Positions 54,742-64,000 of a DNA stretch of 64,000 nucleotides are shown here, in pieces. The stretch spans positions 1,721,043 through 1,785,042 of the forward strand of contig NZ_VHIV01000001.1 in assembly GCF_006494425.1 (NCBI RefSeq), read 5' to 3'. The stretch's first letter is position 1. Each line of letters starts with the position of its first letter. The stretch comes from Bacillus dicomae. GTDB taxonomy: Bacteria; Bacillota; Bacilli; Bacillales; Bacillaceae_G. The notes under the pieces are model-generated. The model ran no database searches. It worked only from the letters and a program-made list of their open reading frames with translations, and had not been told where the DNA came from. Position numbers and translations under genes: made by a program.

Positions 54742-55116
54742 ATGAATAGTGGATTAAAGTTTAAGATTTTTGAATTGCATTGTTTCGTTCAAAAGACTTA
54801 TTCTGATATTAAAATAGCATGTGATATTGCTATTTATCAAGAAAACACTTCTAAATATTTAATTTCATTAGGATTTTTAAATAAATCATATATGACTTAT
54901 ATAGAAGCAAAAAGATTTTATCGAGAAAATGAAGAACTTGTAAGTGTAGAATTTGATAATTTCTTTGATACATATGATAAATTAGAGCAGGAATTAAAAA
55001 AAGTTATTTCAACTGAAGATAAAAATCCTTCATTGCTACATAGTAGATTTGATCAGTTTCAGCAGAAAGTTGAAAATATAAATGACCTAATAAAAGTATT
55101 GCAAAATGCTCGTTAA
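54742..55116 (+). CDS. Helical cytosolic protein of unknown function
   Basis: 124 residues, nearly all predicted helix, with a C-terminal coiled-coil-like half ('FDTYDKLEQELKKVIST', 'FDQFQQKVENINDLIKVLQN'). GGAGGGGATGAA ribosome site. No family recognised. Single gene with its own terminator at 55185-55219. Confidence 0.6.
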   Translation: MNSGLKFKIFELHCFVQKTYSDIKIACDIAIYQENTSKYLISLGFLNKSYMTYIEAKRFYRENEELVSVEFDNFFDTYDKLEQELKKVISTEDKNPSLLHSRFDQFQQKVENINDLIKVLQNAR

Positions 55117-55184
55117 TGAATGATTTTTCTGTTTCATATAGAAATTATGCATTAAAAATAAATTAGGTATATTACATATTGAAG

Positions 55185-55219
55185 AGATGACTTTTGTTGA
55201 TTACAGAGGTCATCTTTTT
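55185..55219 (+). terminator. Hairpin terminator before the M4 protease gene
   Basis: AGATGAC / GTCATCTTTTT. Confidence 0.6.
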
Positions 55220-55286
55220 ATGTTAGGAATAGATTATATAAATTTTAGCAGTTTCATATTTTAGGAAATTATACGAGGGGAAAAAC

Positions 55287-57947
55287 ATGAAGAATAAAAA
55301 AGAAATAGCTATAGTTGCATTAACAACAGGTTTAGCTTTAACAAGCGTAACACCATCTGGAGTAGGTTATGCAGAGGAAATGCAAGTTGATATTCAAGAG
55401 GATTCGTTCCGCACAGGAGAACTTACACAACCATCACAAAAAACGCCAGAGAATGTAGTAAAAGATGCACTTAAGGAAAAGACGGAGCATGCTTTGTCTC
55501 CAAAACAAGTTAGTGGAGACAAAGGGGTAGATTATAAGGTTCTTCAAAAACGTGGTTCATATGATGGGACTACACTTGTGCGTATGCAACAAATATATGA
55601 AGGAAAAGAAGTATATGGACACCAATTGACTGCTCATGTAGATAAAAAAGGTATTATTAAAAGTGTTTCAGGGAACAGCGCACAAAATTTAGCAAATGCA
55701 AATTTAAAGAATTCTATCAATTTATCAAAAGAAGAAGCAAAACAATATATTTATACAAAGTATGGAAATGATATTAAATTTATTTCTGAGCCAGAGGTTA
55801 AGGAAGTTATTTTTGTTGATGAAAATCATGGGCAGGCTACCAATGCATATCAAGTTACATTTACAGCTGCAGCACCAAACTATATATCTGGAACTTATTT
55901 AGTGGATGCTCATAGTGGTGATATGTTGAAAAATATGGTGCAAGAATCAGGTTTAAAAGTAAGTGAAGAGCATGTTGAATCTTTAAAGGAGAGTAAAACA
56001 AGCAATTCCATATCATTAACTGGAACAGGAAAAGATGACTTAGGTATAACTCGCTTATTGGGTATTTCTGAGCAAAGTAACGGAAAATATGCGCTTGCTG
56101 ATTATACAAGAGGGCAAGGAATTGAGACCTATGATGTAAATTATAGAGATATTAATTTTGAAGAAAAATATTATCCTGGTATATTAGCAACTAGCACTTC
56201 AACAACGTTTAATGACCCGAAGGCGGTAAGTGCTCATTTCTTAGCAACAAAGGTATATGATTTTTATAAAGACAAATATAAGCGTAATAGTTTTGATAAT
56301 AAGGGGAAAAAAGTAGTATCAGTTGTACATGCATGGCATTCAGGAGAAACAGATGACCCTAAAAATTGGGGGAATGCATTTAGTGCTAATATTAACAACG
56401 TTAGTATGCTTATATATGGTGATCCAATGGTTAGAGCGTTTGACATAGCGGGCCATGAATTTACACATGCGGTTACATCTAGCGAATCTAATCTTGAATT
56501 CTTTGGGGAATCGGGGGCAATTAATGAGGCATTATCTGATATTATGGGAACGGCTATTGAAAAATATATAAATAACGGGGAATTTAATTGGACAATAGGA
56601 GAACAAAGTGGATCAGTTCTCCGTAATATGAAAAATCCATCTTTAGTCAAATTTTTTGATGGAGTACCATATCCAGATGATTATAGTAAATTTAGTGATT
56701 TAAACGGAGAAGATAATGAGGGCGTTCATTTCAACTCAAGTATTATTAATAAAGTTGCTTATTTAATTGCGCAAGGTGGTACTCATAACGATGTAACTGT
56801 AAATGGCATTGGTGAAGATAAAATGTTTGATATTTTCTATTATGCAAATACTGATGAATTGAACATGACTTCTAATTTCTCTGAGTTAAGATTAGCGTGT
56901 CTTAAAGTTGCAACAAACAAATATGGAGCGAACTCTATTGAGGTTCAAGCAGTTCAAAAAGCATTTGATGCAGCGAAAATTAAAGGAACAGTGAAAAAAA
57001 ACGAAAATGAGGTAAACCAAGTCCCAGAGTTAACAGTACCGCTTACAATTACACTACGTGTAGGTGATACGTTTGACCCGATGAGTAATGTGAAAGCTAT
57101 TGATAAAGAAGATGGCGATTTAACAAATAGAGTAAAACATAAAGGTGATGTAGATACTTCAAAACCAGGTAAATACATTGTGGACTACTCGGTCGTTGAT
57201 TCTCAAGGAGGGAAAGTAACGGCAACACAGACTATAATTGTAGAGGGAAATGGAGAAACATCAGATCTACACCCTACATTAACAGTACCTGATGCAGCGA
57301 CAATTCATGTAGGAGATTCATTCGATCCAATGGAAAAAGTATTAGCTATTGATAAAGAAGACGGCGATCTTACTTCTAAAGTAAAAGTTGATGGTAAAGT
57401 AGATGCCTCTAAAGCAGGTACATATGTATTAACGTACAAAGTTACAGATTCAAAAGGCCATGAAGTAACTGCGAAACAAACTGTAACGGTCAAAGTTAAA
57501 GAAGAAGTTAAAAATGAAATGCCGATGATAAAAGTACCTGCTACAACTACAATTACTAAGGGAGAAAAATTTGACCCAATGGTAGGAGTATCAGCTACTG
57601 ATAAAGAGGATGGTGATCTTACTTCTAAAGTCACGTATGAAGGAACTGTAGATACCTCTAGAACTGATACTTTTGAAATAGAATATAGTGTCAGAGATTC
57701 TGTAGGTAATGAAGTAAATACAATACAAAAAGTATTTGTAAAAGATAATGACACTGGAAAAGCTAATGGTCTTGCTAATAACAATAATATCCCGAACAAC
57801 AGTAATTCTGATAAAAATGAATCTACATATAAAGAGCTTCCCCACACGGGGGCTAGTACAACTAACAGTGCAACAATGGGGATATGGATGGTTATTGCAG
57901 GTACAGTACTCACTTTAGTTCGTAAATTTAGAAAGGTACAAAAATAA
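55287..57947 (+). CDS. LPXTG-anchored thermolysin-family (M4) metalloprotease
   Basis: 886 residues: signal peptide (1-30), FTP/PepSY propeptide (about 50-230), M4 catalytic domain (about 240-570) with zinc site HEFTH (H390-H394), downstream 'GESGAINEALSDIMG' third ligand Glu and 'VHFNSSIINKVAY' His region, then three ~80-residue Ig-like DUF5011-type repeats (about 572-820) each with 'VGD.FDPM..V.A.DKEDGDLT', a Ser/Asn linker and a sorting signal LPHTGAS plus hydrophobic helix and basic tail. Sortase A would attach it covalently to peptidoglycan. Most Bacillus bacillolysins are freely secreted, so the anchoring is notable. ACGAGGGGAAAA precedes the ATG. Confidence 0.93.
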   Translation: MKNKKEIAIVALTTGLALTSVTPSGVGYAEEMQVDIQEDSFRTGELTQPSQKTPENVVKDALKEKTEHALSPKQVSGDKGVDYKVLQKRGSYDGTTLVRMQQIYEGKEVYGHQLTAHVDKKGIIKSVSGNSAQNLANANLKNSINLSKEEAKQYIYTKYGNDIKFISEPEVKEVIFVDENHGQATNAYQVTFTAAAPNYISGTYLVDAHSGDMLKNMVQESGLKVSEEHVESLKESKTSNSISLTGTGKDDLGITRLLGISEQSNGKYALADYTRGQGIETYDVNYRDINFEEKYYPGILATSTSTTFNDPKAVSAHFLATKVYDFYKDKYKRNSFDNKGKKVVSVVHAWHSGETDDPKNWGNAFSANINNVSMLIYGDPMVRAFDIAGHEFTHAVTSSESNLEFFGESGAINEALSDIMGTAIEKYINNGEFNWTIGEQSGSVLRNMKNPSLVKFFDGVPYPDDYSKFSDLNGEDNEGVHFNSSIINKVAYLIAQGGTHNDVTVNGIGEDKMFDIFYYANTDELNMTSNFSELRLACLKVATNKYGANSIEVQAVQKAFDAAKIKGTVKKNENEVNQVPELTVPLTITLRVGDTFDPMSNVKAIDKEDGDLTNRVKHKGDVDTSKPGKYIVDYSVVDSQGGKVTATQTIIVEGNGETSDLHPTLTVPDAATIHVGDSFDPMEKVLAIDKEDGDLTSKVKVDGKVDASKAGTYVLTYKVTDSKGHEVTAKQTVTVKVKEEVKNEMPMIKVPATTTITKGEKFDPMVGVSATDKEDGDLTSKVTYEGTVDTSRTDTFEIEYSVRDSVGNEVNTIQKVFVKDNDTGKANGLANNNNIPNNSNSDKNESTYKELPHTGASTTNSATMGIWMVIAGTVLTLVRKFRKVQK

Positions 57948-58084
57948 TAGTAGGGATTATTTCTCACACAATAATTATTAGATGGATTGTTTACTTAATA
58001 ATATTTTAATAGTTAAGTGGTGTATTTGGTTTCTATAAAACTTTGCGCTGGGATGCTATTGTGTCTAAAGAACTACATTACATA

Positions 58085-58137
58085 TAAAACACGTTACTAT
58101 TCTCATTAAAATAAAAGAATAGTAACGTGTTTTTTTG
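58085..58137. terminator. Long bidirectional terminator
   Basis: AAAACACGTTACTATTCT / AGAATAGTAACGTGTTTTTTT, between the protease and the convergent AraC gene. Confidence 0.88.
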
Positions 58138-58239
58138 ATTTATAAATAGCCTAAACCCAAAAGGTCATGAATGCGGGACTTATTCTAAACTTCTATTGAT
58201 AAGTTACTGAAAACACTTTGTTTTAATTGAAATTTCACT

Positions 58240-59466
58240 CTATATGACAACATGAGATTGTCGGTATTTACCAGGTGTTTCGTTGGTGAATTTTTTAAAA
58301 ATTTTAGTGAAATAGCTTTGATCACTAAAATTAAGCGAAGCACATATGTCTGATAAGGGATAGGTTGTGAAAGTTAATAATTTCTTCGCTTCTTCAATTC
58401 GTTCACGTTGAATGTACTCAATTAATGATATACCGACTTCTTTTTTGAATAATATAGATAAATAATCTGAATTCACATTTGCAAATTTAGCAATTTGTTT
58501 AACAGATATTTGATTGTAAATATTTTTGAAAATGTAGTTTTTACAAATAGAAATAGTCTTTGAATGTTGCTGTACTTTTTGTACTTTTACACGGTCTGCA
58601 AAAGCACAGAAAACATTTCTTAATAAATCCCAAACGGATTCTATTTCTTTTAAATCTTCTGTCTTTTGAATGTATAAATCGTAAATCTTGTAAGCAATCC
58701 CGGAAGGAAGTCCTCCTTTTATAGCATATCTAGTAGCAAGTGTGATGGATGAAATACAAATGTTTTTATGACGTCTTAATTGATGAAATGAAGATAAAGA
58801 TGAAAGAGTCTCTTGTTGGAACTCGTAATAATATTTGAGTACGGTTTCTTTATCCCCGTTTTCTATAGCTCCAAGTAGTTGTTGTTCTATATACAAGTTA
58901 TGACAAATAGATTCGCCTTTTTGCATTGAAAAATATATATCTTCGTTTAAGATTCTGCTATGACTTATATGAAATGAGTCACTGTTATTTGAAAAGGTAC
59001 TTACATCTGAATTTTTTTTATAGAGAATGTTATAGAATAATATTGCTATATTTACAAAGAAATTTTGATCTTTGATTGACAATGAAAAATAATGGTTAAT
59101 TGTTTTTTTATAATTAGCAATAAAATTAAGGTCACTATCAGTTTTACTTGTAGAAAAATTTACATGTGTTAAGGGCCCAATAATAACAGTACCGTTCACC
59201 ATGTAATCACTCTTTATGTGAATTAAAATAAAGTGCCCTAAATGATAGTGAGTTCTGAATATTGGGGAATTATACGAATCATTTTTCTGTAAAAGCACAT
59301 GTAACTGCTCTATGTTTGGTGCATACCACGAATGTGAATCATTTTTTGATGTAAACTCTATAAGAATATTTTTGTTACAATCTAAAAAACAAACTGGAAT
59401 TTCAAAATATTGGAAAAACATATTGCAAATATACTCTATCTCGACTAGACTGAGCTTTTTAGTCAT
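58240..59466 (-). CDS. AraC-family regulator with large N-terminal domain (surface-antigen regulator type)
   Basis: 408 residues. The last ~100 form the double HTH ('ISVKQIAKFANVNSDYLSIL' with 'FKKEVGISLIEYIQ', then 'LSDICASLNFSDQSYFTKIF' with 'FKKFTNETPGKYR'). The ~300-residue N-terminus has 'FFQYFEIPVCFLDCNKNILI' and a helical centre with 'LLGAIENGDKETVLKYYYEF', the arrangement of regulators placed beside surface-antigen genes. It lies between a sortase-anchored protease and the divergent pilus operon, so both are candidate targets. AGGAGGAA precedes the ATG. The specific family name is my recollection, not tested. Confidence 0.82.
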   Translation of the reverse strand: MTKKLSLVEIEYICNMFFQYFEIPVCFLDCNKNILIEFTSKNDSHSWYAPNIEQLHVLLQKNDSYNSPIFRTHYHLGHFILIHIKSDYMVNGTVIIGPLTHVNFSTSKTDSDLNFIANYKKTINHYFSLSIKDQNFFVNIAILFYNILYKKNSDVSTFSNNSDSFHISHSRILNEDIYFSMQKGESICHNLYIEQQLLGAIENGDKETVLKYYYEFQQETLSSLSSFHQLRRHKNICISSITLATRYAIKGGLPSGIAYKIYDLYIQKTEDLKEIESVWDLLRNVFCAFADRVKVQKVQQHSKTISICKNYIFKNIYNQISVKQIAKFANVNSDYLSILFKKEVGISLIEYIQRERIEEAKKLLTFTTYPLSDICASLNFSDQSYFTKIFKKFTNETPGKYRQSHVVI

Positions 59467-60037
59467 ATTCTTCCTCCTTACAGTTGTGCGTAATAGTTGA
59501 ATGATTACATATTCCTTTTTTCAAAAGTAGAAACGGAAAAACTTTATCTATAAAAATTATAAACTTCTAAGAATAATACCATAATTTAACATGAATAGCA
59601 CATATTATTTGAATATACAGGTAATAGTTTTAAAGAGTAACGTAAAATATGACTCGTCACACTTATTTGCTTGTTATTGCTTATATGTATCAAAAAATGA
59701 TCAAGATTGAATTTTAAATAGGGATAGGAAAGGAGAGATTAATGGATTGACGCAAAGTATTTAATGAAATTTAGCGATGAAAGTTAATATGTAACGATTT
59801 TCGAAGTAGGGATATAAGTGTAATTTATGGGAGATAATTACATTTGTCATACGGAGAGACAACGTAATAATAGAAAAGAAGAAGAGTGAATAAGTGATTG
59901 TAAACAATGGATTGTTGGTCGGCTATGTTTTATGTTATTTGTTTAGATCTGATACTTGGCACACTATTGCTTTCAAGAAGGTAATAGTAATAAAGAGATT
60001 TTTAAAATGATAGAAGTAGTAAAGGGGGATAAGAGAA
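59467..60037. other. Divergent regulatory region between the AraC gene and bcpA
   Basis: 570 bp with no ORF, probably holding the pilus promoter and AraC binding sites. TTGACG at about 59746 and GTAATTTATGGGAGATAATTAC (inverted repeat, ~59820-59841; shown in part) are candidates. No convincing -35/-10 pair near bcpA. AAGGGGGATAAG is the bcpA ribosome site. Confidence 0.4.
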
Positions 60038-61699
60038 ATGAAAAAAATATTTAGTGTGCTTTTAATGTTTTTCTTAACATTTTCTACATGGTCTAGTGTA
60101 TTAGTAAAGGCAGCGTCACCATCCAAAGGTACTTTAACGATTCATAAATATGAACAAGAAAAAGATGGAGCACCAGGACTAGAAGGTGACGGCTCTGTAA
60201 ATCAAGAGGTGCCAACAAATGCGAAACCGTTAAAAGGTGTAACGTTTGAAGTGAAGAGGGTTGCATCGTTTGAAAAAATTTCAAACGATGGGAAAATCGT
60301 AAAAGAAGATGTGAAACCTGTAATGGGAGCAACTCCAACTCAGGTAGTAACAGATGATAATGGACAAGCTGTATTAAAAGATCTTCCGCTAGGACGTTAT
60401 GAAGTGAAGGAAGTGGCAGGACCTTCACATGTTGACCTAAATCCAAATACGTATACAGTGGATATTCCATTAACGAATAAAGAGGGTAAGGTGCTAAACT
60501 ATGATGTTCATATGTATCCGAAAAATGAGATTAAACGTGGTGCAGTTGATTTAATAAAAACTGGTGCAAATGAAAAAGCGTTAGCAGATGCAGTATTCTC
60601 TTTATTTAAAAAAGATGGTACGGAAGTGAAAAAAGAGTTAGTAACAGATGGTAATGGGCATATTCGCGTGCAAGGATTAGAGTATGGGGAATACTATTTC
60701 CAAGAGACAAAAGCACCGAAAGGGTATGTAATAGATCCGACTAAACGCGAGTTTTTTATAAAGAACTCCGGAACTATTAACGAAGATGGAACAATTACTT
60801 CTGGTACAGTAGTTAAAGTAGAAGTGAAAAACTATGAAGAACCCACTATTGATAAAAAGATTAACGGAAATTTGGAAGCGCTGCCAATCAATCCGTTAAC
60901 TAATTACAATTATGATATTAAAACAATAATTCCAGAAGACATTAAAGAATACAGAAAATATGTAGTAACAGATACTTTGGACAATCGTTTAGTGATTCAA
61001 GGAAAACCAATCGTTAAAATTGATGGAGCGGAAGTAAATGCAAGCATTGTTGAGGTAGCTGTAGAAGGTCAAAAAATTACAGCTACAGTAAAAGATTTCA
61101 AAAAATTAGATGGTAAAAAAGAATTCCATTTGCAAATTAAATCACAAGTAAAAGAAGGCGTACCATCTGGTTCGGAAATTTTAAATATAGCAAAAATTGA
61201 TTTTATAAATAAAAATGATGTAATTGGAGAAAAGGAATCTAAACCTGTAGTTGTTGTTCCGACAACTGGAATAATTGAGTTAACAAAAATTGATGGTGCT
61301 AATAAAAAGAAATTAAAAGGTGCAGAGTTTGTACTTAAAGATAAAAATGGGAAAATAGTTGTTGTAGCAGGAAAAGAAGTCACTGGTGTATCAGATGAAA
61401 ATGGTGTTATTAAATGGACTAACATTCCGTATGGAGACTATCAAATTTTTGAAACGAAAGCACCAACATATACAAAAGAGGATGGTACAACAGCTTCTTA
61501 TCAATTATTAAAAGACCCCATTGATGTAAAAATTAGCGAAAATAATCAAACGGTTAAATTAACGATAGAAAATAATAAAAGTGGATGGATGCTTCCAGTT
61601 ACGGGTGGTATAGGAACGACTCTTTTTACTGTAATAGGTCTTGTGTTAATGGTTACAGCAGCATTTGTTTTCTTTAGAAAAAAGTTTGCTAATAATTAA
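60038..61699 (+). CDS. bcpA: BcpA major pilin
   Basis: 553 residues: signal peptide (1-25), three or four Ig-like isopeptide-forming domains, pilin motif YPKN (Y160-K162-N163) and sorting signal LPVTG near 522 with hydrophobic helix and 'FFRKKF' tail. In B. cereus ATCC 14579, sortase D links the Thr of LPVTG to the pilin-motif lysine at the same residue number (162). E-box-like patches ('YEVKEVAGP', 'YYFQETKAPKGY', 'YQIFETKAPT') mark isopeptide domains. AAGGGGGATAAG precedes the ATG. First gene of the pilus operon. Confidence 0.96.
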   Translation: MKKIFSVLLMFFLTFSTWSSVLVKAASPSKGTLTIHKYEQEKDGAPGLEGDGSVNQEVPTNAKPLKGVTFEVKRVASFEKISNDGKIVKEDVKPVMGATPTQVVTDDNGQAVLKDLPLGRYEVKEVAGPSHVDLNPNTYTVDIPLTNKEGKVLNYDVHMYPKNEIKRGAVDLIKTGANEKALADAVFSLFKKDGTEVKKELVTDGNGHIRVQGLEYGEYYFQETKAPKGYVIDPTKREFFIKNSGTINEDGTITSGTVVKVEVKNYEEPTIDKKINGNLEALPINPLTNYNYDIKTIIPEDIKEYRKYVVTDTLDNRLVIQGKPIVKIDGAEVNASIVEVAVEGQKITATVKDFKKLDGKKEFHLQIKSQVKEGVPSGSEILNIAKIDFINKNDVIGEKESKPVVVVPTTGIIELTKIDGANKKKLKGAEFVLKDKNGKIVVVAGKEVTGVSDENGVIKWTNIPYGDYQIFETKAPTYTKEDGTTASYQLLKDPIDVKISENNQTVKLTIENNKSGWMLPVTGGIGTTLFTVIGLVLMVTAAFVFFRKKFANN

Positions 61700-61791
61700 G
61701 GTTTTAGGAACATGTAACCATGTGATTTGAAAAGGGGAGAAGCAAAATGCTTCCCTCTTTTCGATATTTTAGTATATGCAGAGGTGGAAAT

Positions 61792-62595
61792 ATGAAACGA
61801 AATCTTGTTTTAGGAGGTATTTTTTTATTTGGATTAGGTATTTTTTTATATCCTACTATTAGTAATTGGTTGGCGACTCGTGCACATTATTCTGAGGTTA
61901 GCTCTTACGATAAGAAGATCAAAGCACTACAAAAGAAAGAAATCGAACGAAGAGAAAAAGAAGCAGCCGAATATAATAAACAAGTTCAAACTTCCGTGAA
62001 AACATTTGCAGATCCATTTTCTGAAGAAAAAAGTAATCATCAAGCGTATGCCGATGCCTTAAATTTAGGTGATGTAATGGGGTATATTGAAATATCGAAA
62101 ATTAATATAAAACTACCAATCTATCAAGGGACCTCTGAGGAAGTATTAAGTCGCGGGGTAGGTCATTTAGATTATTCTTCGCTCCCGGTAGGTGGAGAAA
62201 ATACGCACACTATTTTAACAGGGCATCGTGGTTTACCATCAGCAAAATTATTTACAGATTTAGATAAGTTGAATGAAGGAGACCGTTTTTATATTCACTC
62301 TTTAGACAAAGTTCTTGCTTATAAAGTAGATCAAATTAAAATAGTTTTACCACACGAAACGGACGATCTACAAATTGTAGAAAATAAAGATTATACAACA
62401 TTAATTACGTGTACGCCATATGGAGTAAACACCAATAGATTGTTAGTTCGGGGTGAACGTGTAGAGTTCAATCAGGAAGAAAAACAAGGAATGGGTACAG
62501 GGGGATCTATGTTTAATAAGTGGACGGTAATAGTTCCAATCCTATTGTTATGTACGCTTCTGATCGTAATTTATAAGAGAAAAATAACTAGATAG
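61792..62595 (+). CDS. srtD: Pilin-polymerising class C sortase
   Basis: 267 residues: N-terminal TM (7-27), a basic coiled segment, then the sortase fold with 'HTILTGHRGLPSAKLFTDL' (catalytic His) and 'TLITCTPYGVNTNRLLVRG' (catalytic Cys and Arg), and a C-terminal TM (about 243-260). The extra C-terminal helix and the 'LxxPxxW'-type lid region are class C features. It joins BcpA subunits into a pilus fibre. I chose ATG 61792, with GAGGTGG upstream. Encoded between the two pilins, as in the bcpA-srtD-bcpB operon. Confidence 0.94.
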   Translation: MKRNLVLGGIFLFGLGIFLYPTISNWLATRAHYSEVSSYDKKIKALQKKEIERREKEAAEYNKQVQTSVKTFADPFSEEKSNHQAYADALNLGDVMGYIEISKINIKLPIYQGTSEEVLSRGVGHLDYSSLPVGGENTHTILTGHRGLPSAKLFTDLDKLNEGDRFYIHSLDKVLAYKVDQIKIVLPHETDDLQIVENKDYTTLITCTPYGVNTNRLLVRGERVEFNQEEKQGMGTGGSMFNKWTVIVPILLLCTLLIVIYKRKITR

Positions 62596-62734
62596 AATGT
62601 ATCTATCCCGCGCTAATCGGTAGTGTATCCAAAAATTTAGGGAAAAGCAAAAAAGGTATGTAGGGAAGGATCACTAATAAAAGTGCACTTTATTCGACTG
62701 TAGAAAAAATACGGTAAAGGTGGGAACAAAGGAA

Positions 62735-64000
62735 TTGAGGCTACGATTAAAACTGGTAAGTATTCCATTTATGGTTTTGTTAATGTTATGTGTAAGTTTT
62801 GTCGTATATGTACCAAAAGAAGTATATGGATCCACGATAAACTTAGAAGGTCTAGGAGATATATCGCGTTATAACGCTGTTGTCTTTGGTAACCATAAAG
62901 CAGTAGGTGGCGATATTGAAGGGGCAATCGCAGTTCAAGGTGATATGGATGCATCAGGTTATACGATTGTAGGTGCTGCAGCAGGAACATCTAATATAGT
63001 AGGTGAAAAATGGAGTGATGAGGGATATCCATCCTTGTTATTGTCTGGAAAATTCAAAAAATCAAGAGAGGAATCTTTTATCATTCAAAACGGAACAGTC
63101 GTAATGACAAAAGAAAGTGATCCAGATCGTATTATACAATCTTCTTATGATCGTATCGTTTATAAAGAAAAACTAGAAATTAACGAGAAATTTAATGAAT
63201 TTCGCACCATAGTCAACCAAGTCAGTAAAAATGCAGGTCAATATAAAGCGAATACCCCAATTCCAAATATGAGTTATGGTATTGGAAAAGATATAAACAA
63301 TCCTAATATTTATGTTTCATCAAAATTGACCGGGAAAATCAATTTAGATATAAGAGATGTATTTTTACCCAATGCTAAGGGTAAAGATTTTATTGTTATG
63401 TATTCGGATGCAATAGAAGTTACATTTAAAAATGGATCCATTCTATATGACACGAACAATATTGGAAGGGCTACGGATATAGTTCCTACATCTCAACCCT
63501 ATTCTCCTAATTCACCGTTTACTGAGCTATACGGGAAAGTGATTTGGGTTTTTCCTAATGCGAAAAAAATCACAACAGAGGGATATGGTGTTGTTGGGAG
63601 TGTGTTTGCTCCAAATGCTGTATTAGAAACAAAAGGCGGCTCAATTAATGGACAAGCATTTGTCAGTACGGTACTACAAACTGGTGGATTTGAATTTCAC
63701 AATTTCAAATTTAACTGGCAACAATGGAACAAGCCTAGTACAGGAAAAGTAAAAATAAAAAAAGTTGATAGTAATAATGATAATGAAAAATTGCTCGGAG
63801 CAAAGTTTCATATTACAGATTCAAATAAAAAAGTAGTTGGGGAGTTAGTAACAGATGAAAAAGGAGAAACGATATCAAAAGAATTACCAATAGGTAACTA
63901 TACCCTATTGGAAGTAGAAGCGCCAAAAGGTTATGACTTATTAAAAGATAAAATAGCTGTAAAAATAGAAAAAGATGTAGTAGTAGAAATTAAAATAGCA
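62735..64000 (+). CDS. bcpB: BcpB-like minor (tip) pilin, 3' end beyond the window
   Basis: More than 420 residues, still open at 64000. Signal segment (LKLVSIPFMVLLMLCVSFVV), then a choice-of-anchor-A-type beta domain ('VFGNHKAVGGDIEGAIAVQG', 'GSVFAPNAVLETKGGSINGQ', 'GFEFHNFKFNW') and the start of a SpaA-like isopeptide domain ('GKVKIKKVDSNNDNEKLLGA', 'YTLLEVEAPKGYDLL'). Third gene of the pilus operon, where BcpB caps the fibre in B. cereus. I chose TTG 62735 because AAAGGTGGG lies ~9 nt upstream; GTG 62720 is an alternative. Confidence 0.88.
   Translation, partial: MRLRLKLVSIPFMVLLMLCVSFVVYVPKEVYGSTINLEGLGDISRYNAVVFGNHKAVGGDIEGAIAVQGDMDASGYTIVGAAAGTSNIVGEKWSDEGYPSLLLSGKFKKSREESFIIQNGTVVMTKESDPDRIIQSSYDRIVYKEKLEINEKFNEFRTIVNQVSKNAGQYKANTPIPNMSYGIGKDINNPNIYVSSKLTGKINLDIRDVFLPNAKGKDFIVMYSDAIEVTFKNGSILYDTNNIGRATDIVPTSQPYSPNSPFTELYGKVIWVFPNAKKITTEGYGVVGSVFAPNAVLETKGGSINGQAFVSTVLQTGGFEFHNFKFNWQQWNKPSTGKVKIKKVDSNNDNEKLLGAKFHITDSNKKVVGELVTDEKGETISKELPIGNYTLLEVEAPKGYDLLKDKIAVKIEKDVVVEIKIA

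Noticed and set aside
57305-57967. A 220-codon open frame on the minus strand
   Set aside because: It is antisense to the M4 protease repeats; the repetitive, codon-biased sense strand explains its length and it has no ribosome site.

Overview
The window looks like a chromosomal stretch of a Bacillus cereus-group bacterium (B. cereus, thuringiensis, mycoides or a relative). The evidence is low G+C, frequent TTG and GTG starts behind strong GGAGG-type ribosome sites, S-layer-homology surface proteins, two Rap/Phr quorum-sensing cassettes, a leucine-catabolic operon in the order of the Bacillus yng/liu genes, and a BcpA-type pilus locus whose major pilin carries a YPKN motif with its lysine at residue 162, as in B. 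cereus BcpA.

Layout. Positions 1-6400 hold the 3' end of a 5'-nucleotidase, a Rap/Phr pair, a small Xre operon with a nonsense-interrupted membrane gene, an MBL-fold hydrolase, a SunI-like protein and a D,D/L,D-carboxypeptidase. Positions 6700-12000 hold cell-surface genes: a small secreted DUF3221-like protein, a candidate C-rich small RNA, and two divergent SLH proteins (one with DUF3221-like repeats, one with an amidase domain). The promoters and roughly 215-nt leaders of these two are mirror copies of each other. A PAS-GGDEF-EAL protein follows. Positions 14950-21900 are gene-poor, with many hairpins and decayed reading frames, a possible IS200/IS605 end, a three-TM protein, a small secreted protein and a second Rap/Phr pair.

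Positions 21900-28300 (minus strand) carry an accessory sugar operon: glucose-1-phosphate cytidylyltransferase, a tandem-domain glycosyltransferase, an SDR reductase/epimerase and CDP-glucose 4,6-dehydratase, followed upstream by a DUF1796 gene. Positions 28400-36700 hold a neutral-protease remnant, a sulfide-detoxification pair (SQR-like plus CstB-like), a metallophosphoesterase remnant, an ABC exporter with its TetR regulator, a WGxxGxxG-type surface protein and a DUF523/DUF1722 protein. Positions 36866-44866 are the leucine/isovalerate degradation operon, from acyl-CoA dehydrogenase through methylcrotonyl-CoA carboxylase subunits, hydratase and HMG-CoA lyase to an acyl-CoA synthetase.

Positions 45000-55100 hold small enzymes (GNAT, P-loop kinase, alpha/beta hydrolase, DinB, HD, nucleosidase, SDR), a VanRS-like two-component system and a nearby carboxypeptidase-like protein in which all three catalytic motifs are altered. 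A DUF3885 gene here is decayed. The last 9 kb is devoted to the sortase-dependent surface: an LPXTG-anchored thermolysin-family protease, an AraC-family regulator, and the pilus operon bcpA-srtD-bcpB, the last gene running off the window. I saw no rRNA, tRNA, CRISPR array or intact transposase.
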